This document shows positions 56,117 to 64,000 of a DNA stretch of 64,000 bases, one piece after another. The DNA is taken from assembly GCA_030272585.1 (NCBI GenBank), contig BSYQ01000006.1:5915001-5979000 (forward strand), given 5' to 3'. Source of the stretch: Bryopsis sp. KO-2023. Its lineage: Eukaryota; Chlorophyta; Ulvophyceae; Bryopsidales; Bryopsidaceae. The position numbers were made by a program, and so were the translations under genes. The notes below the pieces were generated by a model, which saw only the letters and a program-made list of their open reading frames with translations, did not search any database and had not been told where the DNA came from. Positions within the stretch are counted from its first letter, which is position 1. The number at the start of each line of letters is the position of its first letter.

Positions 56117-57136
56117 TTAGTTTCCAATAGCCCAGGGACAACCGACACGAAACTTCACTCCCGAATTATCAACACGGTTGCCCTCAAAACTTTCATCAGT
56201 TGGAGTGCTGTCAAAAATCTGGGACATCAGTGAAAAGGCGGCTCGCATGAAAAACCACAGCGATTCGCTCCCCACCACCGTAGCCAAGACGACCAGCACC
56301 AAACGCCCGTTTTTGAGAATCTTGCACTCTCTGGCCATCCTCTGATCCACCCTCCCCGCAACAAACGATTGCCTGGAAATGGCTTCCGAAACGTAAACCA
56401 GCGCCGACGGAATGATGGCGCCCAAAAACAAATGGTAAAACAAACCAACCAGCCAACAGGAGTAGGCCCCCCTCTCCAAATCTGGACGCTTGATCGGCGC
56501 TCCGAGAACCGAGATCCTCTGAATGACGCCGTCAGTCACCCAGCCCAGCCGGTTGATCGATTCTTCGATGGCAGGATCCACATCGCAAGCCTCGCAGAGA
56601 TGGAAAACCCAAAACCAGCCGACCAAAGTCGCGGCGCCATGCGCCACGACGTGGTGCCTGAAAGTCAATCGATGGCCCAGGGCGAGAAACAGAAGGCAAT
56701 TGATCGAAGACTTGGAAAATATCCTTGCGAAGATCCCTGGACCTGCTATCCACGTCCCTGAAAGCCTTTGCATCGGTACCAGACATGCAGCGGTTGCTGC
56801 CGACAGAGGCTTTAACCACATCATAATTTTTCCCCGATTGTCTTCATACCAGCTCGAACGGGCCACGATCATTCGATGGAAAAACATGGGCAGAATTAGC
56901 ACGAACAGCACGACCAGGGCGTGGTGGAGATGCACGAATCCGTCTTTAGGGTCTGAGGTGAGAATTATAACCACCGCTATGAACGGCGCCATCATATACA
57001 TGCGCCTGTCGATACGAATCCAATCCGCGACTGAGAGCTGCTCAAACGACCTCTCGAGTTTGGGGTCCACGAACGTTTGCCACCAATCCGAGACCTCCAA
57101 CGGATTGGGGTTTGGGCTATTTTTTAGTTCCTTCAT
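56117..57136 (-). CDS. Orphan multipass membrane protein
   Basis: Intronless ORF of 339 codons from an ATG at 57136. The N-terminal 45 residues are soluble (SDWWQTFVDPKLERSFEQLS). About six hydrophobic segments follow, including MMAPFIAVVIILT, ALVVLFVLILPMFFH, AATLVGWFWVFHLC, CWLVGLFYHLFLGAIIPSAL and RLVLVVLATVVGSESLWFFM. Polar loops contain several His residues (HLHHALVV, GHRLTFRHHVVAHGAA) that could bind metal or heme. I do not recognise the family. The lack of introns contrasts with most neighbours. Confidence 0.75.
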   Translation of the reverse strand: MKELKNSPNPNPLEVSDWWQTFVDPKLERSFEQLSVADWIRIDRRMYMMAPFIAVVIILTSDPKDGFVHLHHALVVLFVLILPMFFHRMIVARSSWYEDNRGKIMMWLKPLSAATAACLVPMQRLSGTWIAGPGIFARIFSKSSINCLLFLALGHRLTFRHHVVAHGAATLVGWFWVFHLCEACDVDPAIEESINRLGWVTDGVIQRISVLGAPIKRPDLERGAYSCWLVGLFYHLFLGAIIPSALVYVSEAISRQSFVAGRVDQRMARECKILKNGRLVLVVLATVVGSESLWFFMRAAFSLMSQIFDSTPTDESFEGNRVDNSGVKFRVGCPWAIGN

Positions 57137-57876
57137 AGCGCGATAATCTGCTTTCCTTTCCTTTCCCCCTTTGGCTTTCCTACCCTACTCGTGCCGGAAT
57201 TGGTTGGGAGGTGCGCAAGATATCCTCCCTGCTTTGCGCGGAAAAATTGTCCAGTACATTGGAGAACAGGAGGGTACGAGCAGAGAAAAAGGACGATGAG
57301 GAGAACGCGCCAGGTGGGGAAGCAATCGCTCAGATTGAATGGGCTTTGATAGCGATTTGATTTGAGCTCCCAGTTTGATGGGCCAGTTCAAAGCCGATAA
57401 TCACGAGAGTACGTTTCTGCCATTTTGTTTTAACGATTCCTTACGTTTGCTTCCTTGTCTGGACCCAAAAAAATTAAACAATGCAATTTGATGTTTGTTT
57501 GTTTTGTTTGTTTGTCTGAACCAAACCAAACCAAAAATTACATGCATTCAGTTTCTTGTCTGAAACTGTTGCGGATTGGTTGCCTTTTCTCAAGTACACA
57601 TTCTTTAGAAGACTGGGATGCATTGAAAACTGATTAAAAAAATGTGAACCCATACATCTCGGCGGCTAATGCTCCTTGCTGTTGGACGCACATATTTCCC
57701 ACTCGACGCTAACACCTCTATCTATGTACGGTCGAGAAATACTGTCAAAAGCTGGAAAGACCTATCCCCGTCGACTTTCTCCACCTCTCTGCTATAATAC
57801 ACCACCAACACCCTTCACTCCATAACCGCTGCGCCCAGACCTGCGGCGCACGGTCACTTCCTTCGGAAACATTTAT
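57137..57876. other. Intergenic, no gene seen
   Basis: Upstream region of the membrane-protein gene and 3' region of the lectin gene. Contains TTTG-type runs near 57490-57515. Confidence 0.5.
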
Positions 57877-59275
57877 TTATGCTGCAAAAAGCACAGAGGA
57901 TGGTGTTAGAAACGAGGAACCTATGGAGACACCATCGTTGCCGAATCTGATCTTGAATTCGAAATTCTCACCTTCGCCGAAGACTTCCACTTCGCACAAA
58001 GTCAATATTTTGAATCCGGGGCTGCGGATGGTAACGTATTGTCCTTGGACCGGGCAATCAAACGACACTGTTTCTCCCGCAGGAACGGTCAACCCAGAGG
58101 CGCAAGTTTCGGTGGAGAAGAAGTTTCGCTGGTTCGAGGGATCGATATCTCCGACGTGAATGTCGAAACCATCAAGCCTTTGGGCACAGCAGTCCGACCT
58201 GTTGGTGACCTCCACGCGGGTGACTTTTTTGGGAGACCCGAGATCAACGGACCACCAAGGGAAGAGAGTCGTTTGAAGATTGCGAGTTCTACCAGTATGT
58301 GTGCAGCTGTTGCCAGAGAAATCCGAATTCTTATCGCCGTCCACCGCCCTGTCGCTGGTGGCTCCGAGAATGGTCGAAGACTGGGATGAGGGTTTCCCCC
58401 TGCTGAGAAGGACCTCTTTGGGACCCGCAGGGGGTGGTGGCAGTGCTGGGGCCTCAGGGGTAGGAGCCGCTGCAAAGTTCAGATATATTCAAGCGTTAAC
58501 TCACATGACGACAATACACATAAGTCGTCAGCGTCAGTCAAGCCATCAGCAGAGTCGATGATGAAAAGAAGAAAGTGGCGCCAAGGAATCACAAGGTCCA
58601 ATTGAGCTCAAGAAATGAACTACTCACGTGTTGCTTCGCAAATCTCGTCCAACAACTCTCCAAAAATCGCAACGGCATCCTTCAAGGTTTGGCAGTCCTC
58701 TGCTCCTTCCCCAGGTCCCAATTCGAGAATCAATCTACAGTCTTGGGAGCTGAAGTTCTGGCGGAACACTTCTGACGTCCCAGAAGTCCTACAATTTTCT
58801 ACGAACAGGACGTCGCAGGTTCTGTCCAGGACCTCTTGAAGTTTCGGAGGAACTGCAACAGCAAGAAGCTTGTCAGCACAAAGCTTGTCCTGAAGTTTAC
58901 CAGGAAAACTTGATGAATTTGCTGCTGCCGTCACCTGCTTCCTTAGCTGCTGCAGTTTCTGGGCCTGCAATTTTCGCCACCACCGGAACTGGGCATCTAT
59001 TCAGAAGCCCTGCGCACGCGCCGCGACTTGCGACTGCGCCAGCCTGTTGACCTTCGTTTTCGCAGCTGTCCAAAAAGGCATCAAAATCGGACTCTGTGCA
59101 AGGAAAACTATGGTCATAAGCCAACAATGAACACTGGGGGGGGGTTCCACGAGATGATATAAAGAGCGGGAGAACGTTACTCAAACCATCAAACGGAAGT
59201 CTTACGAGCTATCACGGTTTGCCCGGTGTGCAGAACCAGGGACAGCAAAGCAAGCGCTGCGAAACGAGTCGTCAT
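57877..59275 (-). CDS. Secreted F-type lectin (fucolectin fold)
   Basis: Four exons on the minus strand, all joined in phase 1: 59275-59206, 59093-58935, 58852-58628 and 58469-57877; 348 residues. Exon one is a signal peptide (TTRFAALALLSLVLHTGQT). Exons two and three encode a Cys-rich helical region of unknown type (FLDSCENEGQQAGAVASRGA, EVLDRTCDVLFVENCRTSG). Exon four starts with a Pro-rich linker (APTPEAPALPPPPAGP) and then an F-type (F5/8C-related) lectin domain: GKPSSQSSTILGATSDRAVD, SCTHTG, PWWSVDLGSPKKVTRVEVTN, RSDCCAQRLDGFDIHVGD. The WWSVDLG and NRxDCCxxRLxGF words are the F-type signature. The domain usually binds fucose with a His and two Arg; HTGRT and the region after DCC could supply them. 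Predicted to bind extracellular glycans. Confidence 0.88.
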
Positions 59276-61072
59276 GTCAATAGACTCGACGAACACTACC
59301 AAAAGAAATCAATTGCCTCTACTGTGAACGGTTGGAACCCAAGATTCAAAGCAAGACAAGTTGTATTTTGATAATTTTCTTGGTGACCGAAGCGAAAAGC
59401 GACGTTTTCGTAGTCTTTGAAAGTGTGAGGGGCACCGGGTCAGGTTCATGTTCACACCGCGAATGTACCAAGCGAGGGAACGAATTCATTGCATAGGCGC
59501 AAGAACTGAGTAAGCGAGTTAGGTCCATCTTTGACTCATTGCAATGATTGCCGCGGTGCGTTGGAAAGCGTCAGCGACGTTTCGAGCTCGTCAGGTTTCA
59601 CAACAGTGGGCGTCGTTTTTGTGAGTCCAGCCAAAAAACAACATATGAGCCCAACACGTCGCGCGCGTGTGACCATGCTATGAACCCAACTCGGCTAGAT
59701 GAAATGAGCCGATACGAAAACCCTTGACCAAATGAGTTCTTCAGATCGACGGATACACCATCCTATACAAAAAGACGTCGAACCATACCAAGGAACAATA
59801 GCCACACAGGCAACCAATCAACCAACCACACACAAGGCACTCAAATAGAATCAAACGCAAAGTTCTGAGTTACTTACACAGGTTTCCTACCTCCTTAAAT
59901 ACTCAAACATGCACCCTTCGTCCCCAGCTTCACCGTCCGAACAAGCCCCCCGAGGGCCTCCCTTTTCCCCCATGCGCTCCTTATCGAACCTTTCGTCCCA
60001 TATCGTGCACCCTTGCCTGATCGCCCTGCTGCAGAAGCGACGTCCTCGCACAGCATGCATGCACGCGCGCCGCCGTCGTCCCCTTGTGACTGACTGCGTT
60101 CGCCCAGCATTCGCCACGAAAAGAGTGAATTCCAACTGTTTTAGATTAATTGATGCGAGAACCTCAACTTTTCAAAATCGATGTGTGTTGTTTTTTCCCC
60201 TCCACAAAGTTTGTTTCTTTTGTGTGTGTGTGTTCCGTGGTTTTCCGACAGCGATTATCAGGGTATGCACGAGAGTGATGGTGTTGGATAGATTGCTCGC
60301 GCCAATATCTGTGAGTATCTGTAGACCGAAATTTGTTTGCAACTTGATTTCCACTATCGTCTCGACAAAATCAATCCATTGTAGAAAACCCATGGATGGT
60401 CTATGCATGTGATTATGTAATCGTGGGGTGATTGGAGAGGGCTTAGGGTGGAATTGGATTGTATTCAACTTCTTATTGTAAAGCTATTGCTTCAACAGCA
60501 TCAAGAATTTTCTCTCCAGTGTGTAGAACAAAGCCTTTATTGCCCACACATACCAGTTCCTGCTTTTGTATTCTGGTCAATTTTATTCCTTTTGAACAGT
60601 CCATTCAAAACATATCTTGACCACCAAAGAATCAGTTTTTACAAACGAGCTGTGTTTTCTTTGTGAGTAAAACAGCCTAACTTATTTTCAATTAAAAATA
60701 TCCAATCACACTTTATTCTTCGAGACTGACCGATCCGGTTTCCTTAAAATCGCAAACCACAAATCAAACGAAATGAAAAAAAAAAAATCCGCAAATCAAA
60801 AAAGGGTCAGGTCATCCATAGTCGCTTTCCTTCCAAGAAAACAGAAAGCACGCCTTTTCTATTTTTCTTTTATTCCGAAAAAACTCTGCTCGCAAAAATC
60901 AGAGTTTCCGTTTCTTATTCCTCGCAATAATTATGGGGTGGTTCTTTTTTTGCACTACCCTATCTTATCCTTTGTTTCTTTTGGAAACGCCAGCACCACA
61001 AAGCCAAAAACAAAACTCAAATCGACCAAAAAAAGCTCACAGAGTCCTTGATCAAATGCATCCAAAGTGAAT
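59276..61072. other. Intergenic, no gene recognised
   Basis: ORFs up to about 165 codons show no domain or splice chain. The composition is ordinary intergenic for this window. Confidence 0.45.
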
Positions 61073-63945
61073 TCAACCGCCGAAAGAAAACGGATTGGAT
61101 CCGCCTCCAGTGCCCCCTTGAACCTGTTGGAATGTTGGAAATTGGAAGCCCCCAGTTGGGTTCAAAAAGTCGACCCCAGATGGAAATCTGTTGACAGGGA
61201 ACGAAATGGGGTTGGGTGTAGGGGCGGGCGAGGGGGAGGGCTTGGGGACAGGCCCTGGCAAGACTAGGGGGCCAGTTGGAGTTGGAGAGGGCCTTGGTGC
61301 CTGTCGAAGTCAAATCGAAAGTATCATAAAAATATCGATATCAGGATCAAGAAGAACGTGGTAAAAATCAGCAATTGATGGCAACATGATCTTTTCTTGA
61401 AAAGAGAAAAAAAGGCGAATTTTTGGAAGTGTGGCAGCTGGAGTGTCAGGGTGTGAGGGAGAACTAGAGGTACATGCAAAGCAGGGATTCATCTGTAACT
61501 TACAGGGTTTACAGGGGTTGATGGCGCACCACCACCGCCGACAAACTGGGTGGCATCAGCAGCAGCACTCAGTTTTGCGCCGGTGGTTCCGGCCTGGTTC
61601 GAGGCAAAACTGCCCCCTCCACTGACCACCGCTCGTTGGGCACCCAAAGCCTGAGCATTCGAAGTGATTTGGCCAACAGCGGCCGGCGCCAGCTCCTGAA
61701 AAAAAAACAAACACAATTGATGTGAAAATGGACCAAATAAAACAAAACTGAACAATTGAGTCGTTTGAAAAAGGGAAGCAAACCAGAGATCACACAGGGA
61801 GCCGGAACCGGCTTTTTTTTTTGCTTTACCTGTGGTGCAGCAACTTGGCCTCGGACTCTCTGCACATCGGATTTCAAAGCTTGCACGTCGCTGTTTCCAT
61901 TGGCGGAAGAAGCCCCGATCCTCGACAAAGTGTTGTCCAAAGTTTGGGTGGCTCCGGCTGTATCACCATTTTCCTTTTTCTCAACAGCGGTCTCGATATC
62001 CTGAAGCAAAAACGTCATTTTGAAAACACAGCTCAGTTGTATGTCGATAGAGCTATATTTGCAACAGAAAATCGACCAAGAGAAAGGCATTTTGTATTAG
62101 TCATCATATCAGAGTGTGGCAGTTTGAATGGAGGCCATTGAACGACTTACCTCAGCCACAGCAAACCTAAGCCTGGTAACCTCGACCTTCTCATTGGGGG
62201 CGGCGCTGGCAGACTGGGGGGTTGCGTTTCTGTTGATTCCGACGGTAATGGGGGGCCTCTGAACGATTGCTCCAGTTTTGGGGTCCCTGTATTTGACGTC
62301 CACTCTCAAAACGTTTTGGTTGGAGGTTGCTGATCCAGCGGGCACCGACATGTCGACCAAAATGTCCCTCGTTTCATCAGCGAACAAATCGGCGAACTTG
62401 ATCCTGTTATTACACCCCAAAGAAATACATCAAGTGTTATGTTAGGATGCCCTGCTGTTGTCCAAATATTGGAGGGCTTCTCTTATCTTTTTGGTTAAAT
62501 GAGAAAGGCTTTTTTTGAAGCAACAGTGTTTCTGAGTTCAAATCCCACCCAGCGCAGATGGGAGTTTGGTCATATCGATATGAAACAGAGCTTTGTGGAG
62601 TAATCAAGAAACTTCTTATTTCATTCTAAGAGAATCAACATGGGAAAATGGAAACAAATGAAAAAAAACTCACTTCCAAGAGCTGGGGCTTGGATCCACA
62701 ATTCCACCAGCCTTCACAGAGGTGATCGAAGCTCCGGAAAGTGGGGTCAAAGTGGCCTCGATGTTTTGCGCAGTCACGGTCAAAAGGCCTCCCAAGATTT
62801 CTCCAAACACTGGAGCGATTTTGGTTTCATCATTCACAAAAACGTACTGTGCACACAGACAATGCAGCAACCTTTCTCAGCAACAACAAAAAAGTGCAGT
62901 AAAAGAAAAGACACATTCGTTTAATTCACTTCTGTCCAGCATCGTTTCCAGCATCAGAGGTATTGCATTGAATTGGCGTGCGATAAGTAAATAAGTATAA
63001 ATTGATATGTCAAAATTTCAATTCCCCCCAGAAAAAATAAACGAGGAAAAAACTCTTGCAATGAAATACAGATATTTTTTGATTTTTTGATTTTCCTAAC
63101 CTGGCCCTTTCCGGCATCTGCGATCTTCATCAGGAAATCGGAATCATGGTCGTTTCCAAAGCCCAATGTGTAAACAGTAGGAGGAACCTCGCCGTCCAGA
63201 CTGCCCTTCATTTGGTTAACGATCTGGTTGATATCCCTGATGCCTTTTTCAAGAAAAACACCGACAGAAAACCCATTTAAAACGCATGCTTTGTCTATCA
63301 CACACACCCCAGTATGTTTTTCCACAACAGATTCTAGAGCTCAAAAGAAATAGGAAACAATGATAGGTTGTTTGAAAGGCTGACCTGCAGTGGGGAGTCC
63401 ATCCGTGAAAAGAATGACCGATTTCACGTTTCCGGTGCCGATGTCCGCATTGTTTTGCTGATCGATACCCTTGAACAGCCCCCCAGACAAATTCGTGGCG
63501 CCGGAAGCAGCAATGGCCCTGACTTGATCCCGTAATGTGGTTTTCACAGCTGGAGTGACTCTGGCCAAACGCCCATCCTCTCTGACCTGCAATATTCCAT
63601 CCAGCAGGACTTTGGTGGCCGTCAGACTGACAGGTATCGTTTTGCCTTTCCGGTTTCACTTTTATGTGTTTCCGCTGCTGATACAGTCTGCTTGAGGAAA
63701 AAAGCTGTGGACTGATTACATTTGGGGCAATTTTGTACCAAAAAAAATCGAAAAACAAATGCACAAAAACTCACATCTGAGGCGTAGGAGACGATTCCCA
63801 AGGAATCCTGGCCCTGCAGTTTTTCGACCAAAAATTCAGTGCTCTTTTTCAGCAGCTGGATCTTCGATCCACTCATCGATCCGGAGCGATCCAAAACAGC
63901 TGTCACTGAAACAGCAGCCCTGTCGGCAATGCTTCCTTTTGGCGC
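61073..63945 (-). CDS. von Willebrand factor A-domain protein with Pro/Gly-rich tail (5' end outside window)
   Basis: Visible exons on the minus strand: 63945-63775, about 63626-63385, 63243-63101, 62846-62674, 62403-62151, 62000-61830, 61695-61504 and 61264-61073. The vWA MIDAS motif is AVLDRSGSMSGSKIQLL, with ASGATNLSGGLFKGI and VILFTDGLPTAG completing the metal site, then VYTLGFGNDHDSDFLMKIAD and FGEILGGLLTVTAQ. The layout matches plant WAV3-type vWA proteins and a conserved all-beta domain, but no RING finger is visible; the C-terminus is Pro/Ser/Gly-rich (PKPSPSPAPTPNP). All junctions are in phase except the one between the first two visible exons (phase 0 against phase 2), so a small exon or a local error is likely there. 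The gene continues beyond the right edge. Function: metal-dependent protein binding; partner unknown. Confidence 0.82.
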
Positions 63946-64000
63946 CTAGTATATATCCCAACACACACACACAACAGTAAAAACCCAATGAAAAATGATC

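Overview
The window is nuclear DNA of a photosynthetic eukaryote of the green (chlorophyll a/b) lineage. It carries a spliced light-harvesting chlorophyll a/b protein gene, many GT-AG introns of about 70 to 750 bp, long intergenic gaps, a Ty3-type LTR retrotransposon, a LINE fragment and DNA transposons. A streptophyte or other green alga fits best: a selenocysteine tRNA is present, and land plants are known to lack one. I cannot name the species.

Positions 1 to about 25,200 are a repeat-dominated block. From left to right it holds degenerate sequence with minisatellites; a 1,025 bp GATC-rich non-autonomous DNA transposon with an 8 bp target duplication and a hairpin of two opposed tRNA-like units; a probable LTR; a fragment resembling the C-terminus of a PAO/Tic55-type oxygenase; and a large DNA transposon (9798-23037) with about 28 bp terminal inverted repeats. 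That transposon is split by a complete, young Ty3-type element (11794-22466, minus strand). The Ty3 element has two extra ORFs, and its integrase ORF is separated from its RT/RNase H ORF.

Positions 25,250 to 64,000 are gene-bearing. In order: a secreted Cys-rich/poly-Gly protein (+); an exostosin-like/sulfotransferase fusion (-); an LHC protein (+); an HDHD5/CECR5-type HAD hydrolase (-) diverging from TMEM18 (+); homocysteine S-methyltransferase (-); a LINE remnant (-); a protein with two tandem LURP-one/tubby-like domains (-); tRNA-Sec (-); a coiled-coil protein possibly related to THOC7 (+); an aldo/keto reductase (-); a small plastid-type ARSGGR membrane protein (-); an orphan multipass membrane protein (-); a secreted F-type lectin (-); and the 3' part of a von Willebrand A-domain protein (-). 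Most exon chains were checked by matching splice phases across consecutive exons.

The genes do not form one pathway. Several concern the secretory route and cell surface: the Cys/Gly protein, the putative glycan-building and sulfating fusion enzyme, and the F-type lectin. Others are plastid or housekeeping genes. All functional calls rest on motif recognition by eye; no database search was run.
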